Origin: Muribaculaceae bacterium | Lineage (GTDB): Bacteria > Bacteroidota > Bacteroidia > Bacteroidales > Muribaculaceae | Assembly (NCBI GenBank): GCA_017619355.1 | Contig: JAFZSO010000007.1 | Span: 1-37,234, forward strand | DNA length: 37,234 bases | Reading direction: 5' to 3' | In this document: positions 23,979 to 31,859 of the stretch, in pieces | How positions within the stretch are numbered: position 1 is the first letter of the stretch | Layout of the letters: each line of letters starts with the position of its first letter | Notes under the pieces: generated by a model | The model's input: the letters and a program-made list of their open reading frames with translations, nothing else | What the model was told of the DNA's origin: nothing | Database searches by the model: none | Translations under genes and position numbers: made by a program

Positions 23979-24875
23979 CTAATGCGAGAGCCGGTACTGC
24001 AGAGGTGTCATGCCCGTAAGCCGCTTAAAATATTTTGAGAAGAAAGATGGATTGGGAAAGTTCATCTCGTCGCAGATTTGAGCCACCGTCTTATTGGTGT
24101 GCTTCAGGTTAATCTTGGTGTGAACGATGATGGTGTCGTCGATCCACTGCTTGGCCGACTTGCCGCTCACTTTCTTGACAATGGTGCTCATGTAACGGGC
24201 CGATAGGCAGAGTCTGGAGGCATAGAAGTCGATGTTGTGCTCGGCAGCAGCATAGATGTTGACAAGTTGCATGAAGTCGGAATACAGTATCTGCTCACGC
24301 GAATGCGACTTGCGGGCAGAAGCATCATAACGGTTCCACAAGGCATCGACATACCACAGGAACGACGCAATGAGGTGCAAGGTTACCTGCGCCGCGGGTT
24401 CGGGCTGGTTCAAATGATTGTAGAGCGACGCATGCAGGGTGTCAAGGAACTCGAGTTCGTAGTCCTGCAACCTCACCTTGAAAAACCTGATGTGACCATC
24501 AAACGCCCGAGGCATGTGATTGCCAATGGCCAGACTGAAGAGTTCGTTACTCATCGAGAGCCCCATTCCCTTCACATCATCGGCAGCATCATTGTACTGT
24601 AAAACGCCGTTGGGGCCGAGAAAGACGAGGTCGCCAGTTTCGAAGTACTGCTGCTCAAGGTTGACGATGGTTGACGCCCATCCACGCTTCACAATGAGTA
24701 TTCTCATCTCTTTCATGAGTCGAGGGAGTGGGACGAGCTGCTGTCTCACGAGGTCAAGTTTCACATTGCGGGCCACAGCCAGATTCTGCGATATATAATT
24801 GTTGGCAGCCTGTTCATTGTTTCCCTCAACGATTTGCTTGAGATGATAGAGTGAAAACGGTTCAATTTCGGCCAT
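23979..24875 (-). CDS. AraC-family transcriptional regulator
   Basis: The N-terminal ~180 residues are an effector-binding cupin-like domain (EQQYFETGDLVFLGPNG). The C-terminal AraC/XylS double helix-turn-helix follows: IDFYASRLCLSARYMSTIVKKVSGKSAKQWI and KTVAQICDEMNFPNPSFFSKYFKRLTGMTPLQYR are the two hallmark segments. The ATG at 24875 is chosen over a TTG at 24887 that would be fused to the leader (298 aa). It is divergent from the efflux operon across 159 bases and is the obvious candidate regulator of it. Confidence 0.92.
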   Translation of the reverse strand: MAEIEPFSLYHLKQIVEGNNEQAANNYISQNLAVARNVKLDLVRQQLVPLPRLMKEMRILIVKRGWASTIVNLEQQYFETGDLVFLGPNGVLQYNDAADDVKGMGLSMSNELFSLAIGNHMPRAFDGHIRFFKVRLQDYELEFLDTLHASLYNHLNQPEPAAQVTLHLIASFLWYVDALWNRYDASARKSHSREQILYSDFMQLVNIYAAAEHNIDFYASRLCLSARYMSTIVKKVSGKSAKQWIDDTIIVHTKINLKHTNKTVAQICDEMNFPNPSFFSKYFKRLTGMTPLQYRLSH

Positions 24876-24895
24876 AATAAAAAGCAATTTTGACG

Positions 24896-24903
24896 CAAAG
24901 ATA
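24896..24903 (-). promoter_or_regulatory. -7 element of the araC-family gene
   Basis: TATCTTTG on the minus strand, 20 bases before the AraC-family ATG. No matching -33 at 19-20 bases. Confidence 0.45.
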
Positions 24904-24934
24904 ATAAAACAAGGCTAATTTTTCGGTTTTTTTC

Positions 24935-24954
24935 TTCAAATCGTACGAAAAGAA
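24935..24954. promoter_or_regulatory. Candidate operator palindrome between araC-type gene and efflux operon
   Basis: TCGTACGA (24941-24948) is a perfect 8-base palindrome flanked by AAA on both sides, with outer TTC and GAA arms (TTC-AAA-TCGTACGA-AAA-GAA). It lies in the divergent regulatory gap. AraC sites are usually direct repeats, so the binding protein is not certain. Confidence 0.35.
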
Positions 24955-25034
24955 CATGAAATCATTCTTATAGATAATGCTTTCACAAAAAAAAGGGTGC
25001 AACTTTGCAAAAGAGAAACAAAAAACTGAAACAG

Positions 25035-26306
25035 ATGAAGAAAACACTGTTGACAATCCTGACGATGGCAGCATGCGCCGTGAGTGGCATGGCACAAACG
25101 CTCGAAGCGTGCCAACAAGCCGCCGAGCAGAACTATCCTCTCATCAAGGAATACGGACTTATTGAGCAGACGCGGGCACTCACCATAGCCAACATCCAGA
25201 AGTCGTGGCTGCCCCAAATCACAGCCTCGGCTCAGGCCACCTATCAGAGCGATGTGACCTCATGGCCCGACGAGATGCAGGGGCTCATGCAGCAGATGGG
25301 CGTGAACATGAAGGGTCTGAGCAAAGACCAGTATCGCGTGGGGGTGGATGTGAACCAGACGGTATACGATGGTGGTGCCATCAGCGGCCGTAAACGCGTT
25401 GCCGAAGCGCAAAGCGCCGTCGAGGCCGTGCAAAACGAGGTGACGCTCTACTCCATTAAGGAGCGCGTGAACGAGATGTACTTCGGGCTGCTGTTGCTCA
25501 ACGAGAACATTCAATTGCTCAACAACGTGGAGAAACAGTTGGCAAACAGCGAAAAGCAACTTGAGTCGATGTCACGCCACGGGGTGGCCGCCGAGAGCGA
25601 CTACCTGCTCATCAAGGCCGAGCGACTCAAGACTGTTCAAGACACCACCACCTTGCAATCACAAAAGCAAGCATTGACAAAAATGCTGAGTACCTTTTGC
25701 GGCATCGAGGTCAAGGAACCCGTAAAACCCAGTGCCGATGTGGCTTTGACAGGCAACAACCGCCCCGAACTGCGACTGATTGACGCACAGATGCAGCTGG
25801 TGAACGAACGCGAGAAACTCACCGACAGCGAACTGTTGCCTCGCGTCAGCCTGTTTGCCCAGGGATTCTATGGCTATCCCGGTCTCAACATGTTCAAGGA
25901 CATGATTGACCGCAAGTGGTCGCTCAACGGGCTTGTGGGCGTGAAGATGAGCTGGAACATAGGCTCGCTCTACACGCGTAAGAACGACAAGGCCAAACTG
26001 CAACTCGAGCGACAAAGCCTTGAGAATCGCAGAGAGACATTCTTGTTCAACAACAACCTGGAGCAAATAAAACTCAATGATGAGATTGCTCTCTACCGCA
26101 CACTGATGAGGCAGGACGAGGACATCATCACACTGCGACAGTCGGTGCGCAAGGCCGCCGAGTCGCGCTTGGCGCACGGCATCATCGATGTGAACGACCT
26201 GGTCAAGGAAATCAACAACGAACATGCCGCGCGCATTGCACAGTCGACCCACGAGATAGAGATGCTCAAGCGCATCTACGACCTGAAAATAACCACGAAC
26301 AATTAA
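25035..26306 (+). CDS. Outer-membrane efflux protein, TolC family
   Basis: Forms the outer-membrane channel of a tripartite pump. A signal peptide (MKKTLLTILTMAACAVSGMAQ) is followed by two repeats of the long coiled-coil/beta fold (TLEACQQAAEQNYPLIKEYG; second half from about 240, RPELRLIDAQMQL). The frame opens at a TTG at 25005, but the ATG at 25035 gives the signal peptide (423 aa). First gene of a five-gene operon. Confidence 0.9.
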   Translation: MKKTLLTILTMAACAVSGMAQTLEACQQAAEQNYPLIKEYGLIEQTRALTIANIQKSWLPQITASAQATYQSDVTSWPDEMQGLMQQMGVNMKGLSKDQYRVGVDVNQTVYDGGAISGRKRVAEAQSAVEAVQNEVTLYSIKERVNEMYFGLLLLNENIQLLNNVEKQLANSEKQLESMSRHGVAAESDYLLIKAERLKTVQDTTTLQSQKQALTKMLSTFCGIEVKEPVKPSADVALTGNNRPELRLIDAQMQLVNEREKLTDSELLPRVSLFAQGFYGYPGLNMFKDMIDRKWSLNGLVGVKMSWNIGSLYTRKNDKAKLQLERQSLENRRETFLFNNNLEQIKLNDEIALYRTLMRQDEDIITLRQSVRKAAESRLAHGIIDVNDLVKEINNEHAARIAQSTHEIEMLKRIYDLKITTNN

Positions 26307-26320
26307 AAACAAACCCAGAT

Positions 26321-27295
26321 ATGAAACAAATCGTAATCATGGCAAGTGTGATGCTGCTTATGGCATCGTGCAGCAAAAAAGAGAAGGAGTTTGACGCCAC
26401 AGGCACTTTCGAGGCCACAGAGGTAACCATCTCGGCCAAGGCAACGGGCGAACTGCAGAGTTTTGAGGTGGTTGAGGGGCAAAGCGTTGAAGACCAGCAA
26501 CTGCTGGGCAACATCGATGTTACGCAACTGAAGATGAAAAAGAGCGAACTTGCCACAGCCAGCCGCCAGCTGAGTGCCAACCAGTCGCAACTGGGCGCTA
26601 ACCGGCGCGCTACCGACAGCAAGAAGACCGACCTGGAGAAGCAGGTCGCCGTCATTCGCCAGCAGATTGCCAATGCTCGCCGAGAGAAGACCCGCTACAG
26701 CGAACTGGTGAGCGACGGCGCAGTACCCCGCAAGCAACTCGACGACATCAACTACCAGATTAGTGTGCTGGAGAAGCAACTGGCTGCCACCTCCGACCAG
26801 CTGAACTCGGCCAACAAGAGCCTGGCAGAGCAGAGCAAGGGCATCGAGTCGCAAATCAGCGGCATTGAGGCACAAAAGCAAGGCATCGAGGTGCAACAAT
26901 CGCAACTCGACGACCAGATTGCCAATGCCAGCATCAAGAGCCCCATCAGCGGCACCGTGCTCGAGAAGTATGTGGAACGCGGCGAGTATGTGACCGTGGG
27001 CAAACCGTTGCTCAAGATAGGTGATACCGAAAATATGTTCATCCGCGCTTATGTCACCAGCCAGCAGCTGCAGAACATCAAGGTGGGCCAGACTGTGAAG
27101 GTGCTTGCTGACTACGGCAAAAAAGAGAAAAAAGCCTATGACGGCACCATCGCATGGATATCGAACCGCGCCGAGTTCACACCCAAGACCATCCTGACCG
27201 ACGACGAGCGCGCCGACCTGGTGTATGCCATCAAGGTGGCTGTGAAAAATGACGGATACATCAAAATAGGCATGTACGGCGAAGTGAAATTCTGA
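26321..27295 (+). CDS. HlyD-family membrane-fusion protein (YbhG-like), lipoprotein
   Basis: Periplasmic adaptor joining the inner-membrane ABC pump to the TolC channel. Lipobox MASC with Cys17 (no acidic surface signal). Biotinyl-lipoyl halves flank a long helical hairpin (about 75-210: QVAVIRQQIANARREKTRYS; QLAATSDQLNSANKSLAEQ) and a C-terminal barrel (INNASIKSPISGTVLEKYVERGEYVTVG). The RND/ABC adaptor phrase SPISGTVL is typical. It starts 14 bases after the TolC gene and overlaps the ATPase gene by one base. Confidence 0.9.
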   Translation: MKQIVIMASVMLLMASCSKKEKEFDATGTFEATEVTISAKATGELQSFEVVEGQSVEDQQLLGNIDVTQLKMKKSELATASRQLSANQSQLGANRRATDSKKTDLEKQVAVIRQQIANARREKTRYSELVSDGAVPRKQLDDINYQISVLEKQLAATSDQLNSANKSLAEQSKGIESQISGIEAQKQGIEVQQSQLDDQIANASIKSPISGTVLEKYVERGEYVTVGKPLLKIGDTENMFIRAYVTSQQLQNIKVGQTVKVLADYGKKEKKAYDGTIAWISNRAEFTPKTILTDDERADLVYAIKVAVKNDGYIKIGMYGEVKF

Positions 27296-28755
27296 TGAAT
27301 GCCATCGAAGTTCATAATGTGAGCAAACGCTACGGCAGCGTGCAGGCACTCGACGATGTGTCGCTCAATGTCGAGCAGGGCGAACTGTTTGGACTGATAG
27401 GTCCTGACGGTGCGGGCAAGACCACGCTCTACCGCATCCTGTGCACTCTGTTGCTGCCCCAGTCGGGAAGTGCCGCAATCGACGGTTATGACACGGTGAA
27501 GCAGATGCGGGAGATACGCCGTCGGGTGGGTTACATGCCTGGCCGCTTCTCGCTCTATCAAGACCTGACCGTAGAGGAGAACCTGAAGTTCTTCGCCACC
27601 TTGTTCGGCACCACCATTGAGGAGGGCTATGACAGCATCAAGGCCATCTACTCGCAAATAGAGCGGTTCAAAGACCGCCGTGCAGGAGCCTTGTCGGGCG
27701 GCATGAAGCAAAAACTGGCCCTGTCGTGCGCACTGGTGCACTCGCCCAGCGTGCTGCTGCTCGACGAACCCACCACCGGCGTTGACCCCGTGAGCCGCAA
27801 GGAGTTCTGGGAGATGCTTGCCACGCTCAAGCAGCGCGGCATCACCATCGTGGCATCGACGCCCTACCTCGACGAGGTGCGATGCTGTGAGCGCGTGGCA
27901 TTCCTCGACCAGGGCAAACTGCGCGGCATAGGTGCACCCGAGGACATACTCGACGAGTTCCGCGACATTTTCAATCCACCTGGTTTGGAGCATGAAAAAG
28001 AGAGTGCTATGAACGAGGAAAATGTGATTGAAGTGGAACACCTGGTGAAGGCGTTTGGTACCTTCCATGCCGTGGACGACATCAGTTTCAAGGTGAAGAA
28101 AGGCGAAATATTCGGTTTCCTGGGAGCCAACGGTGCCGGCAAGACCACTGCCATGCGCATGCTCACAGGACTCAGCCAGCCCACCAGCGGCAAGGGACGC
28201 GTGGCAGGTTTTGACATCAGCCACGATCATGAGCAAATCAAAAAGCACATAGGCTACATGAGTCAGCGTTTCTCCCTCTATGAAGACCTGACGGTGAGCG
28301 AGAACATCCGCCTGTTTGGCGGCATCTATGGCATGAGTCCTGAAGCCATTGTCCAAAAGACCGATGAGGCGCTCAACCAGCTGCAATTCAGCGCGCACCG
28401 CAACACGCTGGTGAAATCGTTGCCGCTGGGATGGAAGCAGAAACTGGCATTCACCGTTTCCATCATCCATGACCCCGAGGTGGTGTTTCTCGACGAGCCC
28501 ACAGGCGGCGTTGACCCTGCCACTCGGCGCCAGTTCTGGGAACTCATCTACGATGCCGCACAGCGTGGCATCACCGTGTTTGTTACCACACACTATATGG
28601 ATGAAGCGGAGTATTGCGACCGCATCTCCATCATGGTCGACGGCAAGATCAGCGCCATGGGCACGCCCCAAGAACTGAAGCGCCAGTATGGCCAGGACGA
28701 TATGACCCAAGTATTTACTTACCTTGCCCGTAAGGCGACCCGTTCAAGCGATTAA
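27295..28755 (+). CDS. ABC transporter, two fused ATPase domains (YbhF-like)
   Basis: Energises the pump. NBD1 (about 1-225): Walker A GPDGAGKTT, signature LSGGMKQKL, Walker B VLLLDEPTTGVDP. NBD2 (about 240-486): Walker A GANGAGKTT, Walker B VVFLDEPTGGVDP, but the signature is LPLGWKQKL instead of LSGGxxQ. This pairing, with Asp in the first Walker A and a PLG signature in the second, matches E. coli YbhF. The two halves are joined by a linker containing an ATG at 28010 (MNEENVIEVEH), so a separate NBD2 product is conceivable. Start overlaps the HlyD stop (TGATG). Confidence 0.93.
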   Translation: MNAIEVHNVSKRYGSVQALDDVSLNVEQGELFGLIGPDGAGKTTLYRILCTLLLPQSGSAAIDGYDTVKQMREIRRRVGYMPGRFSLYQDLTVEENLKFFATLFGTTIEEGYDSIKAIYSQIERFKDRRAGALSGGMKQKLALSCALVHSPSVLLLDEPTTGVDPVSRKEFWEMLATLKQRGITIVASTPYLDEVRCCERVAFLDQGKLRGIGAPEDILDEFRDIFNPPGLEHEKESAMNEENVIEVEHLVKAFGTFHAVDDISFKVKKGEIFGFLGANGAGKTTAMRMLTGLSQPTSGKGRVAGFDISHDHEQIKKHIGYMSQRFSLYEDLTVSENIRLFGGIYGMSPEAIVQKTDEALNQLQFSAHRNTLVKSLPLGWKQKLAFTVSIIHDPEVVFLDEPTGGVDPATRRQFWELIYDAAQRGITVFVTTHYMDEAEYCDRISIMVDGKISAMGTPQELKRQYGQDDMTQVFTYLARKATRSSD

Positions 28756-28760
28756 GGATT

Positions 28761-29819
28761 ATGAAACAGTTCGTTGCATTTGTCATCAAGGAAGCCAAGC
28801 ACATCGTTCGCGACAAGCGCACGATGCTCATCCTGTTCGGGATGCCTGTGGTGCTGATGCTCCTGTTCGGTTTTGCCATCACCACCGATGTGAAGAATGT
28901 GCGCACGGTGGTGGTCACTTCACAAATGGACCACCAGACCCGCGCAGCGGTCGAACGCCTTGGGGCGTCGGAGTATTTCACGCTTGTTGGCACTGTCGCC
29001 ACACCACAGGAAGCTGAGAAGATGATACGCAGCCAGCGTGCCGATATGGCGGTGGTGTTCGGCCCTGATTTCGCTTCAAAACACAGCGGAGTGCAGTTTA
29101 TCGTGGACGGCGCCGACCCCAACATGTCACAACAGTGGACCAACTATGCCACCGGAGTGCTCATGAATGCTTCGGGAACCGCAGTCAACAGCAAACTGCT
29201 CTATAATCCGCAGATGAAGTCGGCCTACAACTTCGTGCCCGCCATCATGGGCATGCTGCTCATCCTCATCTGCGCCATGATGACCTCGATATCGATTGTG
29301 CGCGAAAAGGAAAAAGGCACCATGGAGGTGCTGCTGGTGTCGCCCGCCAGGCCGCTGATGGTCATCATCGCCAAGGCTCTCCCCTACCTGGCACTGGCCT
29401 TTGTTGTGCTCATTGTGATTCTGCTCATGGCGAGGTTTGTGCTGGGTGTTCCGCTTCAAGGCTCACTGGTGTGGATTGTGGTGGTGAGCCTCATCTACAT
29501 TCTGCTGGCACTCTCGCTGGGACTGCTTATCTCGAATGTGGCAAAAACGCAGCTCGCGGCACTGCTCATCTCGGCCATGGTGCTGCTCATGCCCGTTGTG
29601 ATGCTCTCAGGCATGCTGTTCCCGGTAGAATCGATGCCGCGCGTGCTTCAGTGGCTATCGGCCATTGTGCCGCCGCGCTACTATATCGAGGCCATGCGCA
29701 AACTCATGATTATGGGTGTGGGCATCGGCGAAGTGATGAAGGAAGTGATTGTTCTCGTGGGCATGACAGCGCTGCTGCTCACCATAGCACTCAAGAAGTT
29801 TAACACCCGACTGGAATAA
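28761..29819 (+). CDS. ABC-2 permease (YbhS-like)
   Basis: Inner-membrane permease of 352 residues: an N-terminal membrane segment (about 24-40), a periplasmic loop of about 130 residues, then five membrane segments from about 160 onward. The coupling motif VREKEKGTMEVLLVSP and the ABC-2 signature region SGMLFPVESMPRVLQWLSAIVPPRYY are clear. It starts 5 bases after the ATPase stop and pairs with the next permease. Confidence 0.92.
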   Translation: MKQFVAFVIKEAKHIVRDKRTMLILFGMPVVLMLLFGFAITTDVKNVRTVVVTSQMDHQTRAAVERLGASEYFTLVGTVATPQEAEKMIRSQRADMAVVFGPDFASKHSGVQFIVDGADPNMSQQWTNYATGVLMNASGTAVNSKLLYNPQMKSAYNFVPAIMGMLLILICAMMTSISIVREKEKGTMEVLLVSPARPLMVIIAKALPYLALAFVVLIVILLMARFVLGVPLQGSLVWIVVVSLIYILLALSLGLLISNVAKTQLAALLISAMVLLMPVVMLSGMLFPVESMPRVLQWLSAIVPPRYYIEAMRKLMIMGVGIGEVMKEVIVLVGMTALLLTIALKKFNTRLE

Positions 29820-29824
29820 CTGCC

Positions 29825-30910
29825 ATGACACTGAAGTATCTCATACAAAAGGAATTTATCCAGATTCGCCGCAATGCGTTTCTGCCCAAGCTCATTGTCA
29901 TGTTCCCCATCGTGATCATGTGCGTGATGCCGTGGGTGATGAGCATGGAGGTGAAAAACATTCGCGTGGATGTGGTGGATAACGACCGCACCCAGCAATC
30001 GCAACAACTCGTGCACAGCATTGAGGCATCTAACTACTTCATCTTCAATGGCCAGAAAGCATCCTATCAGGCAGCGTTAAGCGAAATCGAGAAAGGCAAG
30101 GCCGACATGGTGCTGGTGATTCCGCCCGACTACAGCCGCGACCTGGCGACGGGGCAACAGCCCCAGGTGCTTATTGCCGCCAATGCCGTGAACGGCACCA
30201 AGGGGGCGATGGGCAGCGCCTACCTCACCCAGATTGTGACGACACATGCCATGCCCACTGCTGCTGCAATACAGGCCCAGGTGTCGACCCTCACCCTCTA
30301 TAACAAAGGCCAGAACTACAAACTCTTCATGATTCCCGCCCTGTTTGCCATTGTGATGATGCTCATGACGGGATTCCTGCCCACGCTCAACATTGTGGGC
30401 GAGAAAGAGGCGGGCACCATTGAGCAGATGAATGTGACCCCCGTGCCGAAGTGGGCCTTTATCCTTGCCAAACTCATCCCCTACTGGCTGATTGCGCTGT
30501 TTGTAGTCACAGTGAGCCTGCTACTGGCATGGGCCGTCTATGGCATTACCTGTGCCGGCTCCATCGTGTGGATCTATGTGCTTGCCATGCTTTTGGCTCT
30601 GTTCTTCTCGTCGTTCGGGCTCATCGTGTCGAACTATAGCGACACCATGCAGCAGGCGGTGTTCGTGATGTGGTTCTTTGTGGTGTGCATCTTGCTGCTG
30701 AGCGGCCTGTTCACTCCCACGCGCTCCATGCCGGCGTGGGCCTATGCCACCACCTATGTGAACCCCATGCACTACTTCATTGACGCCATTCGCACCGTGT
30801 TCATTCGCGGAGGCGGTTTCAGCGCCATTGCACATCAGGTGGGAGCGCTGCTGGGCATAGGCATCATCATGGCTATCTGGGCGGTCATGAGCTACAAGAA
30901 AAACAGTTAG
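29825..30910 (+). CDS. ABC-2 permease (YbhR-like)
   Basis: Second inner-membrane permease (361 residues), same topology: a membrane segment near 20-40, a periplasmic domain, then five segments. The conserved IVGEKEAGTIEQMNVTP and SGLFTPTRSMPAWAYATTYVNPMHYF match the YbhR type. It starts 5 bases after its partner. Two permeases plus the fused ATPase make a complete pump. No clear terminator follows. Confidence 0.92.
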   Translation: MTLKYLIQKEFIQIRRNAFLPKLIVMFPIVIMCVMPWVMSMEVKNIRVDVVDNDRTQQSQQLVHSIEASNYFIFNGQKASYQAALSEIEKGKADMVLVIPPDYSRDLATGQQPQVLIAANAVNGTKGAMGSAYLTQIVTTHAMPTAAAIQAQVSTLTLYNKGQNYKLFMIPALFAIVMMLMTGFLPTLNIVGEKEAGTIEQMNVTPVPKWAFILAKLIPYWLIALFVVTVSLLLAWAVYGITCAGSIVWIYVLAMLLALFFSSFGLIVSNYSDTMQQAVFVMWFFVVCILLLSGLFTPTRSMPAWAYATTYVNPMHYFIDAIRTVFIRGGGFSAIAHQVGALLGIGIIMAIWAVMSYKKNS

Positions 30911-30991
30911 ATTCCCAACCATCGAATAGATTTAAGGCTTTTTTTGAAAATTACCGAAAAAAAATAATTTTCTCACAAAAGTATTGCAAAA

Positions 30992-31010
30992 GCATCTTTT
31001 ATATTGATGC
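30992..31010 (-). terminator. Weak hairpin downstream of rnhB
   Basis: On the minus strand GCATC-AATATAAAA-GATGC is followed by TTTT. A 5-bp stem is short, so this is tentative. An adjacent perfect 10-base palindrome GGGTTAACCC (31016-31025) lies between it and the rnhB stop. Confidence 0.3.
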
Positions 31011-31036
31011 AAAAGGGGTTAACCCAGTTATTCGAA

Positions 31037-31642
31037 TTAGAAGAGGGAGAGCTGGCGGTGGATGAGGGTGAATGACTTGCGGTGGTAGCAGGTGATGCCG
31101 TACTGCTCGATGGCGGCATAGTGCTCAGGCGTGGGGTAACCTTTGTTCTTCGCCCAGCCATATTGGGGGAAATCAGCAGCAATCTTGAGCATATACTCGT
31201 CGCGGTGAGTCTTGGCAAGGATGGAAGCGGCAGCAATGCTCAACATCTTGCCGTCGCCCTTAACAATGGTGGTGTAAGGGACATCATGCCAGGGCTTGAA
31301 ACGGTTGCCATCAACCAAGATATGCTCAGGTTTTACCTCAAGTGCATCAAGAGCTCGGTGCATGGCAAGAATGGAGGCGTTAAGAATGTTCATGCGGTCG
31401 ATCTCCTCGGGCCACACCATAGCCACCGCCCAAGCCAGAGCCTCACGCTCAATGACGGGTCGCAGCATTTCACGCTTGCGCTCGGTGAGCTGCTTGCTGT
31501 CGTTGATGATATCATTATCAAAATCGGGCGGCAGAATTACTGCGGCTGCCGTGACAGGACCCGCAAGCGGCCCTCGTCCCGCCTCGTCGCATCCTGCCTC
31601 GATGCGACCCTTAACCATATATTTAGCAAGTTCTGCCATCAT
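31037..31642 (-). CDS. rnhB: Ribonuclease HII
   Basis: Cleaves RNA of RNA:DNA hybrids and single ribonucleotides in DNA. Family motifs: GCDEAGRGPLAGPV (acidic pair D19-E20), ILVDGNRF, DGKMLSIAAASILAKTHRDEYM and GWAKNKGYPTPEH. The protein ends QLSLF at the stop, a textbook sliding-clamp-binding pentapeptide. Start may be 31642 or 31639 (MM). A good promoter lies upstream. Convergent with the efflux operon. Confidence 0.95.
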   Translation of the reverse strand: MMAELAKYMVKGRIEAGCDEAGRGPLAGPVTAAAVILPPDFDNDIINDSKQLTERKREMLRPVIEREALAWAVAMVWPEEIDRMNILNASILAMHRALDALEVKPEHILVDGNRFKPWHDVPYTTIVKGDGKMLSIAAASILAKTHRDEYMLKIAADFPQYGWAKNKGYPTPEHYAAIEQYGITCYHRKSFTLIHRQLSLF

Positions 31643-31700
31643 TGTATTTTTTAAAGCACTTCAAATTGCCGAAAGCATGGAGCGCGAATTTATAATAGCA

Positions 31701-31731
31701 CAAAAATAGCAATTATTCAGGACAGATACAA
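31701..31731 (-). promoter_or_regulatory. Bacteroidetes-type promoter for rnhB
   Basis: Minus strand TTG (31731-31729), 20 bases, TATTTTTG (31708-31701). The rnhB ATG at 31642 is about 58 bases downstream. Confidence 0.7.
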
Positions 31732-31795
31732 CATTTTAGAAAATATTCCTATCAAAAAAGAGCTACATAAGTAATGTAAATTAAAGGGTTTTGCT

Positions 31796-31803
31796 TATCT
31801 TTG
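31796..31803 (+). promoter_or_regulatory. -7 element for the GH3 operon
   Basis: TATCTTTG at 31796-31803; the -33 position reads AATG, a weak match. A short AAAGGG...CCCTTT hairpin lies in the leader (about 31819-31839), ahead of the ATG at 31860. Confidence 0.5.
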
Positions 31804-31859
31804 CCTTGAAATGGCATCAAAGGGGCTTTTTCGCCCTTTTGCCCTAAAAGCGATATGAG

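Noticed and set aside
27136-28710. 524-residue open frame antisense to the double ATPase
   Set aside because: It overlaps a gene with clear Walker motifs on the other strand. Its translation is His/Val/Leu-rich with no domains, typical of a shadow frame in GC-rich codons.
28010-28755. Separate gene for the second ATPase domain starting at ATG 28010
   Set aside because: The frame is continuous with the first domain and fused double ATPases are normal for YbhF-type proteins; kept as a note only.
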